Assembly (NCBI RefSeq): GCF_036543075.1
Contig: NZ_JAZHPF010000003.1
Span: 216,743 to 280,742, forward strand
Length of the DNA stretch: 64,000 nucleotides
Direction: 5' to 3'
Origin: Deinococcus sp. YIM 134068
GTDB lineage: Bacteria > Deinococcota > Deinococci > Deinococcales > Deinococcaceae
A model generated the notes under the pieces. The model saw only the letters and a list, made by a program, of their open reading frames with translations, was not told the origin of the DNA and did no database searches. The translations under genes and the position numbers were made by a program. Of the stretch, positions 45,695 through 60,520 are shown in pieces; the stretch's first letter is position 1; each line of letters starts with the position of its first letter.

Positions 45695-45848
45695 GGGGGA
45701 AGGCTCGATATTCCCAGCCCCTCTCGCATACCGACTCAACGAACATGCGGCCTTGCAGCATCCTTACACTCACGCATCTTGGGAGGGCTAGGACGAAGTA
45801 CTCATTCCCTAGACCAAAGCCACACGCAGCAAAACAGCAGACGAGGGG

Positions 45849-46028
45849 TTAGGGCGATTTTCCAAGCCCCGCCTTACGGATCGCATTTAAAAGCCGAGTT
45901 ATAGCCTGCACAACCTCTATAGCAGCGGCACGAACCTCAGCGTCACGAGCCAGGCGTGCGAGGTGTTGGGCAATCCTACGGGCGGCATTCAAAACACGCT
46001 CAGCACCCATACGGGAAGCAGCATTCAT
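45849..46028 (-). CDS. 59-residue helical protein coupled to amylosucrase
   Basis: The ATG at 46028 overlaps the TGA of the amylosucrase gene (ATGA), so translation would be coupled. The product is almost entirely amphipathic helix: [17 protein letters not shown], then [20 protein letters not shown], net basic, no cysteine, no signal peptide. No family recognised. The overlap and regular helical pattern argue that it is real; the local base composition is lower in G+C than the amylosucrase. An in-frame ATG at 46052 would lie inside the upstream gene. Confidence 0.5.
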   Translation of the reverse strand: MNAASRMGAERVLNAARRIAQHLARLARDAEVRAAAIEVVQAITRLLNAIRKAGLGKSP

Positions 46029-47953
46029 TCTATCTCCAACTGTACCAGCCACAGCGCCCGGTAGGAGTCCAGCCGTACGGGGTAAGGCCCGAAGGTGAAG
46101 GCGCTCCCGCCGAGGCGGTCGGTGGCGTGGTCGCCGAGGTGGTCGCGCAGGACGTGGGAAGGGAGCAACACCTCCTCCTCGCTGAAGTTGTAGGCCTGCA
46201 CCATCACGCCGAGGGGGTGGTCGCGCCGGAGCAGCAGCACGCGCCCGTCGGGGCTGGGGACGACGTGGCTCTCGATGCTGGCGTGGAGGTGCGGCGTGTC
46301 CCGGCGCGTGTGGATGAGGTGGCGCAGGCCCGCATTGACCCGTGCGGCGGGCAGGTCGGGGGCCGTCTCCACCCGCCCCGCCAGCTCCCAGTCCATGCGC
46401 GGGCGGTGGACCCAGCGGTTGTCGGGGGCGTGTTCGGGCGTGTCTGTGAAGGCGTAATCGTTCAGGAGCGCGAGTTCGTCCCCCATGTACAGCAGCGGCA
46501 CGCCGCCGAAGCCGAGGACGACCGCGTGGGCGAGGAGCAGCCTCCGCACGGCGTCATCTACCCGGCCCGCGTCGCCGCCGACCTCCAGCGCGGCCTCCAG
46601 CCCGGCGAGACTTGCGCCCGAGCCGCTGATCCGGCGGTCCCCGGTGGCGGGGTTGTACTGAAAGACGAGGCCACGCGCGAAGGAACCGGGAAACTCCCCG
46701 CTGTAGAAATCGCTGAGGAAGTGGCGGTGGCCGGGACCGTTCAACCCAGCGCGGGCGGCGTCCTCGTCGCTGATCGCCCAGCCGATGTCGTCGTGGCAGC
46801 GGACGTACATGCCCCAGGTCGTGTTCGTCGGCTTGGGCGGAAAGGCCCGCAACGCCTCCTCGAAGAGCCGGGTGTTGCGGCTGGCGAGGGTGGACCAGAT
46901 TTGGACCATCAGGCTGTTGTGGTAGGCCATGTCCGAGACCTTGCCGTGGTGCGCCCGCGTGCCGAGGTAGTGGATCAGGTCGCCGGGCGCGACGATGGCC
47001 TCGGCCTTGAAGGCGACGGCGGGCGCGACGATGCGGGCGGCGGCGCGCAGGGCGCGGGTGAGGTGGTGGACCTCCGGCTCGTTCTGGCTGGCCCCTCCCA
47101 GCCGCTTCCAGATAAAGGCGATGGCGTCCAGCCGGAAGACCTCCACCCCCCGGTTGGCGAGGTACAGGATCAGGTCGGCGAACTCCAGAAACACGTCCGG
47201 GTTGGCCCAGTTCAGGTCCCACTGGTACGTGTTGAAGGTGGTCCACACCCAGCCCTGAGTCTGGTCGTCCCACGTGAAGTTGCCCGGCGCGAAGTCGGGG
47301 AAGACCTCGGGAAGCGTGCGCTCGAAGGCGTCGGGCTGGATGCGGTCGGGGAAGATGTGGAAGTAGGCACGGTATTTGGGGTCCCCGGCCCGCGCCTTCT
47401 GTGCCCATTCGTGCTCGCGGGCCACATGGTTGAGCACGAGGTCGAGGACGAGGCTGACGCCACGCCCCCGCAGGCCGCGCGCCAGGGCCGAGAGGTCGTC
47501 CAGCGTGCCCAGGTCCTCGCGGACGGCACGGTAGTCGGCCACCGCATAGCCGCCGTCGTTCTCGCCGGGTCGGGGCCTCAGCAGCGGCATCAGGTGGAGG
47601 TACTTCACCCCCAGCCCCTGAAGGTAGTCCAGATGCTCGCCCACGCCCTTGAGGGTCCCCGCGAAGCGGTCCGCATAGGCGACGTAGCCGATCATGTCGG
47701 GGGTCTGGAGCCAGTCGGGGCGCAGGAGGCGGGCCTCGTCGAGCCGTCTCAGGTCGGCGGGGCGGGCATGGTAGGCATGGAGCAGAACTTCGAGCAGCCG
47801 CTCCTGCAAGGCGTCCGCCTGCTCCCCGTACACGGCGCGCAGGCTCCCTTGCAGGTCGGCCCCGTACCGCTCCAGGCGCAGCAGGAAGGTCTCGGCGTCA
47901 CGGTCGTCGTCGAACGCGGTCCTCAACCGCGCCCCCAGGTCTGACTTGAGCAC
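46025..47953 (-). CDS. Amylosucrase (GH13)
   Basis: 642 residues from a GTG with TATGCT 6 bases upstream. The helical N-terminal domain (residues 1-85) precedes the (beta/alpha)8 barrel. Catalytic residues: Asp276 (nucleophile) in VFRLDAIAF, Glu318 (acid/base) in AFKAEAIV and Asp388 in RCHDDIGW. The B' domain segment [14 protein letters not shown] is typical of amylosucrases. The enzyme builds alpha-1,4-glucan from sucrose, releasing fructose. No signal peptide, so intracellular. The next ORF on the same strand overlaps its stop. Confidence 0.93.
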   Translation of the reverse strand: MLKSDLGARLRTAFDDDRDAETFLLRLERYGADLQGSLRAVYGEQADALQERLLEVLLHAYHARPADLRRLDEARLLRPDWLQTPDMIGYVAYADRFAGTLKGVGEHLDYLQGLGVKYLHLMPLLRPRPGENDGGYAVADYRAVREDLGTLDDLSALARGLRGRGVSLVLDLVLNHVAREHEWAQKARAGDPKYRAYFHIFPDRIQPDAFERTLPEVFPDFAPGNFTWDDQTQGWVWTTFNTYQWDLNWANPDVFLEFADLILYLANRGVEVFRLDAIAFIWKRLGGASQNEPEVHHLTRALRAAARIVAPAVAFKAEAIVAPGDLIHYLGTRAHHGKVSDMAYHNSLMVQIWSTLASRNTRLFEEALRAFPPKPTNTTWGMYVRCHDDIGWAISDEDAARAGLNGPGHRHFLSDFYSGEFPGSFARGLVFQYNPATGDRRISGSGASLAGLEAALEVGGDAGRVDDAVRRLLLAHAVVLGFGGVPLLYMGDELALLNDYAFTDTPEHAPDNRWVHRPRMDWELAGRVETAPDLPAARVNAGLRHLIHTRRDTPHLHASIESHVVPSPDGRVLLLRRDHPLGVMVQAYNFSEEEVLLPSHVLRDHLGDHATDRLGGSAFTFGPYPVRLDSYRALWLVQLEIE

Positions 47954-48005
47954 GCGCCCAGCATACGGCGAAAGCTGGAAGGGGTTCCAAATGGGGAGCC
48001 AGGCC

Positions 48006-48470
48006 CTACCGCAGCTCCGCCCGCACCTCCTCCAGCGCGCGGCCCAGCAGGTTCTCGCCCCAAACCTGACGGCTCGCCTCCGCCTCCCCCTCCGAGAAGC
48101 CGATGCCCCAGATACGGTCGGTGGGCGAGGCCTCCACGAGGGGCGCGTCTCCCGTCCCCAGCAGCGCCCGCCGAAGCCCCTCGTTCTGCCCGAATTTCAG
48201 CCGCAGCATGTCGAGCGCCACGTCGTACCGCTCCCGCGCCCAAACCTCGTCGTCGTAGGGGGTGACACGGCGGCCCAGCGCCTTGCACTCCGCCGGGGTG
48301 CGGGAGGCGAGGATGGCGGCAAGCGTCGCCTCGTCCCCGAAGAGCCGGGCCTTGCGCGCCATGAGGTACTGCTCGGCCCAGCGGTAGGTCACGCCCTCAT
48401 CAGTGAAGACGCTCGGGTGGAAGTTGGAGAAGGGGTGGGCGGTGCGGTAGAAGTACACGGTTTCGGGCAT
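48006..48470 (-). CDS. NADAR-family protein (YbiA-like, DUF1768)
   Basis: 154 residues from the ATG at 48470. [52 protein letters not shown] and IWGIGFSE are NADAR motifs. Known members hydrolyse the N-glycosidic bond of riboflavin-pathway intermediates, and some remove ADP-ribose from nucleic-acid bases in defence settings. No toxin or riboflavin gene is adjacent, so the housekeeping role is more likely. Confidence 0.9.
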   Translation of the reverse strand: MPETVYFYRTAHPFSNFHPSVFTDEGVTYRWAEQYLMARKARLFGDEATLAAILASRTPAECKALGRRVTPYDDEVWARERYDVALDMLRLKFGQNEGLRRALLGTGDAPLVEASPTDRIWGIGFSEGEAEASRQVWGENLLGRALEEVRAELR

Positions 48471-48575
48471 GAGAAAAGACTGGCAGGACGGGACAGGAAG
48501 GACATCTGCCAAGCGGGTTAGGCCAAAGCGGGGGCGGCGAGGTCTCCCCCACCGCCCTTCTCGCCTGATCTGCGG

Positions 48576-48839
<264 letters not shown>

Positions 48840-48937
48840 GCGGGAAGCCTAGCCCGCCCCTCCCACGGGTCAGATGACAGTCAGGTAGAGGGGACGGTCA
48901 CGGAACGTTGGGGGAATCTCCATGCTCGATCTTCGGC

Positions 48938-49726
48938 TTACATCTCCGACGCGAGCACCCGCAAGGCAACCACGTCGAGGGCGGCCAGCGCGGCGTTCAC
49001 CCTCTTTCCGAACCCCGGAGGAGCACCCGGCTGGGCGGCGGCCAGCGCCACCGCGCCCTTCTCGTTGAGCAGCCAGGCCCGTTCCCGCGCGCAGAGCGTC
49101 TGGACCATCGCCATGACCGCCTGATACACACAGCCCTGCGCGTGGTGCAGGTCGCCGCGTCCCAGGCCTTTCTCCGCCCCGTCCAGCCAGAAGTTCGGCT
49201 GCCAGCCGTAGTGCCTCTCCAGCGATTCGGCCAACGGCTCCGGGTAGCCACCCAGGCGAGTTCTCAGCCGCTCCACCCTTCCCGATGGGTCATGGAGGAG
49301 GACGCCCACGGCCAGTTCCGCCGCGTAGTGGTGCCCGTGGATGCCGTGGGGGTGCCCCGGCTGGGCGTGCAGGGTGACGCGTCCGGCGAGGGCGTCCTTC
49401 ACACTCTTCCCCACCCGTCCCAGTTCCCGGTAGATGAAATCCACCCGCTGCCCACCCACCGTCAACCACGCGCCGCCGTCCACCCACGGTCCCCAGCCGC
49501 CGGGCGGAGTGGCCGAGGCGGTGCCCGAATCGTCCAGCTCCCGACAGATGGTATTCAGGGCAGTCAGGTCGAGGGGCCTCCCGGCGTCATAGGCGAGGCC
49601 GAGGTCGAGGTCGGAGTCGGATCGGGCGTTGCCCCGCGCGTGCGAGCCGCCGAGGGAGACGGCCACCACGCCGGGAATCCGGGACACGCGGGCCGTGATG
49701 GCGTGCGAGAGAGCGGGAACGGTCAC
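48938..49726 (-). CDS. Nucleotidyltransferase-domain protein
   Basis: 262 residues from a GTG that overlaps the stop of the upstream glyoxalase gene. GGSHARGNARSDSDLDLG (residues 26-43) is the GSx10DxD nucleotidyltransferase motif with Asp39 and Asp41. The C-terminal half (AMVQTLCARERAWLLNEKGAV) resembles DUF4037/kanamycin-nucleotidyltransferase-type partners. It could transfer AMP to a small molecule or protein; substrate unknown. Coupled with a VOC protein, a pairing typical of resistance-like cassettes. Confidence 0.82.
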   Translation of the reverse strand: MTVPALSHAITARVSRIPGVVAVSLGGSHARGNARSDSDLDLGLAYDAGRPLDLTALNTICRELDDSGTASATPPGGWGPWVDGGAWLTVGGQRVDFIYRELGRVGKSVKDALAGRVTLHAQPGHPHGIHGHHYAAELAVGVLLHDPSGRVERLRTRLGGYPEPLAESLERHYGWQPNFWLDGAEKGLGRGDLHHAQGCVYQAVMAMVQTLCARERAWLLNEKGAVALAAAQPGAPPGFGKRVNAALAALDVVALRVLASEM

Positions 49727-50079
49727 GCGGGCTTTTCGTTCCTCTGCACCACGCAGAAGGGGTTGCCCTCCGTGTCGGCGAGCACCACGAAGTCGGCGTC
49801 CGGCGGGTAGCGCCAATCCACACGGGTGGCCCCGAGCGAGAGCAGGCGCTCCACCTCCGCCGCCCCATCGTCCGCGTACAGGTCGAGGTGGTGACGCCGC
49901 GCCCTCTCCGAGTCCACCAGATCGAGGGCGAGTTGCACGCCCGGCCCCTCCACGGGAACGAGAACGGCCCAGTCGTCGTCGGGTTCGTTCCGCAGCCGGT
50001 AGTTCAGGGCCTGCGTCCAGAAGGCGATGGCCCTCGGCACGTCCCGCACGCCCCACACGATGGACCCGATGGTCAGCAT
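49723..50079 (-). CDS. VOC/glyoxalase-family protein
   Basis: 118 residues from the ATG at 50079. The two beta-alpha-beta-beta-beta halves are visible: IGSIVWGVRDVPRAIAFWTQALNYR and ADFVVLADTEGNPFCVV. Members bind metals or drugs (glyoxalases, bleomycin-type resistance proteins). The GTGA overlap with the nucleotidyltransferase gene indicates coupled translation. Specific function cannot be read. Confidence 0.85.
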   Translation of the reverse strand: MLTIGSIVWGVRDVPRAIAFWTQALNYRLRNEPDDDWAVLVPVEGPGVQLALDLVDSERARRHHLDLYADDGAAEVERLLSLGATRVDWRYPPDADFVVLADTEGNPFCVVQRNEKPA

Positions 50080-50176
50080 GGCGTGAGTCTGCCACAGGCC
50101 CACCGCGCATCCGGCCTACCCCTTCCCGGTCAGGCGGCGGATTCGGCCCCCGCCCCGCCCCGCTATGATGCCCCCT

Positions 50177-51655
<1,479 letters not shown>

Positions 51656-51659
51656 GGGA

Positions 51660-51695
51660 AGGGGTCAGCCGTCAGCGTTCAGCAGTCAGGGGAGG
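51660..51695. repeat. Short repeat of the TCAGCCGTCAGC family
   Basis: GGGGTCAGCCGTCAGCGTTC with a following CAGCAGTCAGGGG lies 5 bases after proS. It is the fourth copy of the word seen at 15241, 17910 and 44877. Confidence 0.45.
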
Positions 51696-51752
51696 GCCGT
51701 TCACTTTGGTGGGTGGTTCTTGTTGCCTTCGCGCATTGGTTAGGGTGGGTCC

Positions 51753-52556
51753 ATGAGCATTCAACCGGCTGAGGTCGCCGCCCAGTACGCCACCGACCGG
51801 AACTTACGAGTTCGGATCGAGACGCACGAGCAATACACCGTTGGGCCGAGATTAGAACCAGAGGTGGACCGCCTGCTCTCCCTACGGGGTGACGAGGCGC
51901 TGCTGGATGTGGGCACCGGCCCCGGCAACTTCCCCGGACGGCTGCGCGCGGAGGGGCACCGGGGCCGCCTCGTCGGGGTGGACCTCTCGCCCGGCATGGT
52001 CGAGCGGGCGGCCAGCACATACCCCGGCGTCGAGTTCGTGGAGGCGAGCGCGGACGCCCTCCCCTTCCCGAACGGCACCTTCGATCTCCTCACGGCCCGG
52101 CACATGCTGTACCACGTCCCCGACGTATCCGCCGCCCTGGCAGAGTTCATGCGGGTCCTGCGACCGGGTGGGCGATTCTTGGCGGTGACGAACGCCACCG
52201 GGTACATGGGCGAACTGTGGGAGGCTGTGGCGGAAGTCGTCCCCGAACAGCCCGCTCTTGCCGGACTGCTGGAGAGCCGCGCGGGGTCGGCGGTGTTTTC
52301 CGAACAGAACGGGGAGCCACTGGTGCGCGGGGCGTTTGGCAACGTCGAGGTTGGCCTTCTGGAGAACGCCCTCGTGTTCCCCACGCCTGAGCCGGTGCTG
52401 GCCTACCTGGGGTCCATGACGGCACTGCAACGCCTTCCCGACAAGGACCGCCTACAGGTCCTGAGCGCACTCCGGCGGGCACTCGCTCCCCGGTTCCTCA
52501 TGGGGGAATGGCGCGTCTCCAAGCGCGTGGCCTTCCTCCATGCCCGCAAGAAGTGA
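51753..52556 (+). CDS. Class I SAM-dependent methyltransferase
   Basis: 267 residues. SAM motif LLDVGTGPGNFPGRL (about residues 49-63), then VGVDLSPGMVERA, DALPFPNGTFDLLTARHMLYH and RVLRPGGRFLAVTN are the ordered motifs of UbiE/Methyltransf_11 enzymes. The substrate is unknown; small-molecule methylation is likely. TAGGGT lies 6 bases before the ATG. Monocistronic and convergent with the EamA gene. Confidence 0.9.
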   Translation: MSIQPAEVAAQYATDRNLRVRIETHEQYTVGPRLEPEVDRLLSLRGDEALLDVGTGPGNFPGRLRAEGHRGRLVGVDLSPGMVERAASTYPGVEFVEASADALPFPNGTFDLLTARHMLYHVPDVSAALAEFMRVLRPGGRFLAVTNATGYMGELWEAVAEVVPEQPALAGLLESRAGSAVFSEQNGEPLVRGAFGNVEVGLLENALVFPTPEPVLAYLGSMTALQRLPDKDRLQVLSALRRALAPRFLMGEWRVSKRVAFLHARKK

Positions 52557-52569
52557 GGCCAGACGCCAC

Positions 52570-53013
52570 TCAACGGTCGCTCGCCATCAGGTACACCCCG
52601 GCCAGCAGCACGAGCAAGCCCAGCCACCCGCGCCAGCCGTGCGGCTCGTGCAGAAACAGTGCCCCGAACACGAAGATGAAGGCGAGGCTCAGGCGGTCGA
52701 GGGCGGCCACACCCGCCGTCGGCCCGACCTTGAGGGCCGCGAAATACGCCAGCCACGAGGCCGCTCCGCTCAGGCCCGCGAGGACGATGAACAGCCAAGC
52801 CCGCCCGCTGAAATTGGTCCTGTCTCCGAGAAGTGCCCCGAGTTGCCCGGTGCTCAGCGCGACGGCGACCATCACCAGCGCCATGACGACCGAGCGCAGG
52901 GCCGTGGCGAGGGTCGGGTTCACGCCCTCCAGGCCGAGCTTGCCGAAGATCGTCACGCCCGCGCCGCCGAGTGCGGCGAGCAGACCGAGGGCCACCCATC
53001 CCAGTGAAGTCAT
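52570..53013 (-). CDS. Single-domain EamA-type transporter
   Basis: 147 residues from the ATG at 53013, with five hydrophobic segments ([90 protein letters not shown]). This is one EamA repeat; most family members have two. Such half-size proteins may dimerise. Substrate unknown. The conserved start and good length show it is not a truncation of a ten-helix protein within this window. Confidence 0.85.
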   Translation of the reverse strand: MTSLGWVALGLLAALGGAGVTIFGKLGLEGVNPTLATALRSVVMALVMVAVALSTGQLGALLGDRTNFSGRAWLFIVLAGLSGAASWLAYFAALKVGPTAGVAALDRLSLAFIFVFGALFLHEPHGWRGWLGLLVLLAGVYLMASDR

Positions 53014-53085
53014 GAGGAGATGATGCCGCGTCCCTCCGCCATCCGGCTCTTTTCCCTCGCCCCCAACTCCTCTACACTGGTGGGC

Positions 53086-53127
53086 GTGATCCGCTCTGCG
53101 CTTACCATCCGGGGACGCCTCGCCTAG
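53086..53127 (+). CDS. Possible 13-codon leader ORF upstream of leuS
   Basis: GTG at 53086 has TACACT (53073-53078) 7 bases before it, the same leaderless layout as many real genes here. The product would be [13 protein letters not shown], ending in TAG. It contains two leucine codons, a CTT (rare in this G+C-rich genome) and a CTC. Its last codons form the left arm of hairpin 53109-53154. It may be chance; even if untranslated, transcription of leuS should start near 53085. Confidence 0.4.
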   Translation: MIRSALTIRGRLA

Positions 53128-53180
53128 CCGAACAGCTTGAGCGTGCGTCCCCGGCTGCGTGTGGCCGGGGCTTTTCTTTT
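53109..53180 (+). promoter_or_regulatory. leuS attenuator: two mutually exclusive hairpins, the second a terminator
   Basis: CCGGGGACGC (53109-53118) pairs perfectly with GCGTCCCCGG (53145-53154). CCCCGGC (53149-53155) pairs perfectly with GCCGGGG (53164-53170), followed by CTTTTCTTTT. The two stems share 53149-53154, so the first can act as antiterminator. The terminator ends 59 bases before the leuS ATG. What chooses between them is unknown; no T-box word was found. Confidence 0.7.
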
Positions 53181-53238
53181 GCCGCGCCGAGGCCACCCTC
53201 TTCCCCTCTCGACTCTCAGACCTCCAAAGGACCCACCC

Positions 53239-55704
<2,466 letters not shown>

Positions 55705-55718
55705 CCTCACAATGAGGT

Positions 55719-55762
55719 GCCCCGCACACCGAGCCGACCGGAATGTGCGGGGCTTGTTCGTT
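55719..55762 (+). terminator. Intrinsic terminator of leuS
   Basis: GCCCCGCACA (55719-55728) pairs perfectly with TGTGCGGGGC (55744-55753), followed by TTGTTCGTT. It lies 15 bases after the stop codon. Confidence 0.88.
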
Positions 55763-55904
55763 CATTGCAACGAGCGGTTACTGCGGCATCTTCCCCACCG
55801 CACTCGCCAGCACCTCACGGAGCAGCCGAATCTGTTCGGCATTTGGCCTGGGCGGGAGCCTCGTCGTTCACGGGAGACCGGGTCACACGGCGGGCGTGGG
55901 GGAG

Positions 55905-56030
55905 TGACAGCGGTGGCCCCATCAGTTGAGGGGATTGCCCTCAGGAGATGGGGTCCGAGCGGAGCGAGAACCCGTCATGGCGAGCGGTTGGAGTGCAGTT
56001 GATGGGGTGCTCTTTGCCCCATCAACGGAA
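55905..56030. other. Structured non-coding element with two hairpins
   Basis: Hairpin 1: CCCCATC (55917-55923) with GATGGGG (55947-55953) and an inner TGAGGG/CCCTCA stem. Hairpin 2: GTTGATGGGG (55996-56005) with CCCCATCAAC (56015-56024), a perfect 10-bp stem. CCCCATCA of hairpin 1 can also pair with TGATGGGG of hairpin 2. No ORF, promoter or terminator explains it. It could be a small RNA, a repeat, or a 3' regulatory element of the minus-strand gene that ends at 56044. Confidence 0.5.
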
Positions 56031-56043
56031 CGGAATACCGCGA

Positions 56044-56487
<444 letters not shown>

Positions 56488-56539
56488 TCGTACCACGCGC
56501 GGGGGCCGGGCACCCCCTTCCCCCGTTATCCTGCGCCCC

Positions 56540-57778
56540 GTGAGCACGCACGCGGTCCGGTCCGTCCTCCTGATCTCCAACGGCACGGCGGAGGACCTGA
56601 TCGGGGCGCGGCTGCTGGGGCATCTCGCGGGGGAAGCGCGGGTGCTGCCGCTCGTCGGGGCCGGGCGGGCCTACGCGGGCGTGCCGGGGGTGACTCGGAT
56701 GGGTGAGGAACTGGGTCTGCCGAGCGGCGGCTTCCCCTTCGGGAGCGCGGCGAACCTGCTCGCGGACCTGCGGGCCGGACTGGTGGGCGGGTCGCTGCGG
56801 CAGTGGCGGGACGCCCGGCGGGCGGCGCGGGGCACGGGCGCGGTCGTGGTGGTGGGGGACGCCTACGCGCTGATGGTGGGCACCGTGGCGGCGCGGGGGG
56901 TGGGAGTGCCGCTCGTCCACGTCCAGCCGCTCCTGAGCGCGCACTATCTGGAGGGGTTGGGCGTGTGGGGGACGCTCTCGGAACTCAACGCCCTCGGGGC
57001 GAACGTGCCCATGCCCTACGAGCTGCGGCTGGCGCGGGGGGCGCGGGCGGTCTTCGTGCGGGACGCGGGGACGGCGCGGTACTACCGGCGGCGGGGCGTG
57101 CGGGCGCGGTGGGCGGGCAGCTTCGCGCTGGATGTGCTGCCACCGCCCGAACGCGACCTGTCAGCCCTGATCGGCGGTCGGCGGGTCCTCGCCCTCCTGC
57201 CCGGCTCGCGGGAGGACCACCGGGAGAGTCTGCCCCTCATGCTGCGGTCGGCGGCGCGGGTGCCGGGCGTGGCGGCCCTCGTCGCGTGGCCGCACGGCTG
57301 GGACGCGGTGACGCTGCCGTGGGGCTGGACGCTGCGGGTGGAGGACAGCCGCACAGCCTGGGCGGAGGGCGAGGGCGTCCGTGTTCCCCTCCTGCGCGGC
57401 GCGTTCGGGGCGGTGGCGCGGGCGGCGGACGTGGCGGTGGGCACGGCGGGCACGGCGAACGAGCAACTCGCGGGCCTCGGCGTGCCCGTCGTCGCCTTTC
57501 CGACGCTTGGCCCGCAGTACACGCCCGGCTTCGCGCGGCGGCAGGGGCGGCTGCTGGGAGACGCGCTCAAGGTGGTCTCTCCAGACCCGGACGCGGTGGC
57601 GACGGAGGTGCTGGCCCTGCTCGGGGACCCGTCGCGGCGGGCGCGGGCGGCAGTGGCGGGGCTGGGGCGCGTCGGCGCGGCGGGGGCGCTGCCCGTCGTC
57701 GCGGCGGAGGTGGGGAAGATACTGGGGGAAGTCTCAACGGGAGAACGAGGTCCTGAACGCAAAAGCTCGGCCAGTTGA
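56540..57778 (+). CDS. LpxB-related glycosyltransferase-like protein (TIGR03492 type)
   Basis: 412 residues from a GTG with TATCCT 7 bases upstream. The start [17 protein letters not shown], the central [31 protein letters not shown] and the end region [22 protein letters not shown] match the lipid-A-disaccharide-synthase-related family found in Deinococcus and cyanobacteria. Deinococcus makes no lipid A, so it probably acts on another glycolipid. It opens a run of envelope-sugar genes. The GT-B fold is inferred from LpxB similarity. Confidence 0.82.
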   Translation: MSTHAVRSVLLISNGTAEDLIGARLLGHLAGEARVLPLVGAGRAYAGVPGVTRMGEELGLPSGGFPFGSAANLLADLRAGLVGGSLRQWRDARRAARGTGAVVVVGDAYALMVGTVAARGVGVPLVHVQPLLSAHYLEGLGVWGTLSELNALGANVPMPYELRLARGARAVFVRDAGTARYYRRRGVRARWAGSFALDVLPPPERDLSALIGGRRVLALLPGSREDHRESLPLMLRSAARVPGVAALVAWPHGWDAVTLPWGWTLRVEDSRTAWAEGEGVRVPLLRGAFGAVARAADVAVGTAGTANEQLAGLGVPVVAFPTLGPQYTPGFARRQGRLLGDALKVVSPDPDAVATEVLALLGDPSRRARAAVAGLGRVGAAGALPVVAAEVGKILGEVSTGERGPERKSSAS

Positions 57779-57788
57779 ACCCCGGTGC

Positions 57789-58559
57789 CTAGCCCCCGTA
57801 GCTCGCCCGCAGCCGCCGCACCCCGTCCCGGAATCCGATGGGGCACATGGGCAGGTCACGGAGGAGGACGGGCGTCAGACCGCGCGCCTTCAACCCCACG
57901 AGCAGGAGGTCCACCACCTCCGGCGTCACCTCCGGGCCGTCGTGGAGGAGGAGGACGCCGCCGGGCCGCACCTGCCCCAGCACCCGCGCGGCGAGGGAGG
58001 CGGCATTCTCCCCGGTCCAGTCGCGCCCCTCCACGTCCCAGAGGGCAACCCGGCGGCGGGCGAGGCGGGCCAGCACGCGCGTCAGCGGACTGTGACCACC
58101 GTAGGGGGGGCGGTACAGGTGAGGGCCGCTCTCCCGCGCGCGGGGATGCCACCGCACCTGCCGCCACTCCCGCCACGGGGGCAGGAGCAGGGCGTGGGTG
58201 TGCCAGCGCCCGTGCGCCTCCACCTGGTGCCCCGCCTCCCGCAAGGCCCGCGCGAGGTCCGGCCACCGCTCCCACGCCGGGGCCGTCACGAAGAAGGTGG
58301 CGGGGGCACCGTGCCGCGCGAGGACGGCGAGGAGGTCCCCCGTCCTTTCGCCCGGCCCGTCGTCGAAGGTGAGGGCCACCCGCCGCGAGGAACGGTCGCC
58401 GGGACCGAGCGCCCCCCACCCGGCGGCCCGCCCCAGCACGTCGGCCAGCAGGGCGGCGAGCAGCGTCAGGCCGAGGGGGACGAGCGCCCACGCCCGCTGA
58501 CGGCGGGTTCCCCCGGTGTGTTCTGGCGACTGGACGCTGGCGACTGGCAGCTCTCCCAT
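57789..58559 (-). CDS. Polysaccharide deacetylase (NodB domain)
   Basis: 256 residues. After a membrane anchor ([19 protein letters not shown], residues 25-43) comes the NodB domain: TFDDGP with Asp66/Asp67, the metal His pair His116 and His120 in EAHGRWHTH, and RPPYGGHS. It removes acetyl groups from surface polysaccharide or peptidoglycan. The first dozen codons are formed by the CTGGCGACTGG repeat, so the true start may be later. It follows the MFS gene by 3 bases and ends convergently with the LpxB-like gene. Confidence 0.88.
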   Translation of the reverse strand: MGELPVASVQSPEHTGGTRRQRAWALVPLGLTLLAALLADVLGRAAGWGALGPGDRSSRRVALTFDDGPGERTGDLLAVLARHGAPATFFVTAPAWERWPDLARALREAGHQVEAHGRWHTHALLLPPWREWRQVRWHPRARESGPHLYRPPYGGHSPLTRVLARLARRRVALWDVEGRDWTGENAASLAARVLGQVRPGGVLLLHDGPEVTPEVVDLLLVGLKARGLTPVLLRDLPMCPIGFRDGVRRLRASYGG

Positions 58560-58562
58560 CGC

Positions 58563-59765
58563 TCACGCGGGCTGCGCCGTCCGCTCCTCCGGGAACGCGC
58601 GGCGGAAGACGATGTAGGCGGCGGCGGTCGTCAGCGCCATGACCGCGCCCACAAGGAAGGGGCCGGGCAGCCCCAGTTGCGCGAAGGCGAGGGCACCGAC
58701 GAGGGGGCCGAGGGCCGTGCCCGCGTTCTCCACGGTCATCAATGCCCCCCACGCGGCGGGACGCTCGGCTTCGGGAAGGGTGCCCGTTACGAGCGCGGCC
58801 CAGCCCGGCGAGATGCAGGCGTACCCCAGCCCGACGAGGGCCGCGAGCGGGTACATGGCCCACAGGGGCGGCGTGGTGGCGATGGCCGCGAAGGACAGGC
58901 CGATCAGCCCGAAGCCCACCGTCAGGGCGAGGCGTGCCCGCCCCCGGTCGGCCACCCGCCCGGTAAAGGGCAGGCTCGCGTAGGCGACCACCCCCCCCAC
59001 CACCAGCAGGGCGACGAGACCCCAGTAGTTCAGACCCAATCCCGGTCCGAGTCTGAACAGCAGCGGCCCCAGCAGCGTCATGGTGATGTTCTGGACAAAG
59101 GCGGCGGGCAGCAGCGGCGCGAGGGCGCGGGCGGCGCGGCGCACCCGCTCGGGCGTGGGGGCGGCTCCCTCCTCCCGGCGGCGCACCCGGCGTGCGGGCA
59201 GGGCGAGGGTCGCCAGCACGGCGAGTACCTGCATCCCCAGCGCGATGAGGAGCGGCAACGTGGAGTTCCCCTGCGCCAGCCCGCCGAGCAGCAGGAAGCC
59301 GCCGCCGACGAGGGGCATCACGCCCAGCGCCACGCCCGTGATCGCGCGGCCCTGGTAGCCCTCGCGCGCGGCGTCGGCGGTGAGGTTCATCGCGCCGGGC
59401 CACATCGCCGCGAAGCCCGCCCCGTGCAGCGCGGCGATGGGAACGAGGAGCCACGGCCACCGGGCCAACGGCAGCAGCGCGAGCGCGACGAGACTCAACA
59501 GCGCCCCACCGAGCATGACCACCCGCAGGCCGTGACGGGCGATCAATGCCCCCGCCGGGCCGCGCATCAGCGTGTCGGCGGCGAAGTGGGCGGTCCACGC
59601 CGCGCCCACGGCGGTCAGCGGCAGCCCCAGCGCGGCGGGACCCGCCTGCGGAAGGTAGGCGGCGTACACCCCACTTCTCACGAACTCCGCACAGGCGAGC
59701 GCGACGGCGGCGGCCATGACCGGCCCCAGGGTGCCCGGACGCAGCGGCAGGCGCTCCCGATTCAC
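58563..59765 (-). CDS. MFS transporter
   Basis: 400 residues, 12 predicted membrane helices. Typical MFS loops: [23 protein letters not shown] between helices 2 and 3 and a second-half equivalent [15 protein letters not shown] (GxxxDRxGRR-like). Substrate unknown. It is co-transcribed with the deacetylase gene (3-base gap). Together with neighbouring glycosyltransferases it may export a sugar or glycolipid precursor; drug efflux is an alternative. Confidence 0.9.
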   Translation of the reverse strand: MNRERLPLRPGTLGPVMAAAVALACAEFVRSGVYAAYLPQAGPAALGLPLTAVGAAWTAHFAADTLMRGPAGALIARHGLRVVMLGGALLSLVALALLPLARWPWLLVPIAALHGAGFAAMWPGAMNLTADAAREGYQGRAITGVALGVMPLVGGGFLLLGGLAQGNSTLPLLIALGMQVLAVLATLALPARRVRRREEGAAPTPERVRRAARALAPLLPAAFVQNITMTLLGPLLFRLGPGLGLNYWGLVALLVVGGVVAYASLPFTGRVADRGRARLALTVGFGLIGLSFAAIATTPPLWAMYPLAALVGLGYACISPGWAALVTGTLPEAERPAAWGALMTVENAGTALGPLVGALAFAQLGLPGPFLVGAVMALTTAAAYIVFRRAFPEERTAQPA

Positions 59766-59824
59766 GTCCCCACCCCCGGCGAAGGGATGACGGGCCGCGC
59801 CCGATCACCTGTTAGCCTGTGCCC

Positions 59825-60520
<696 letters not shown>

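Noticed and set aside
48006..48470. NADAR protein as part of a defence or toxin-antitoxin system
   Set aside because: No DarT-like toxin or other defence gene is adjacent; a YbiA-type housekeeping role is simpler.
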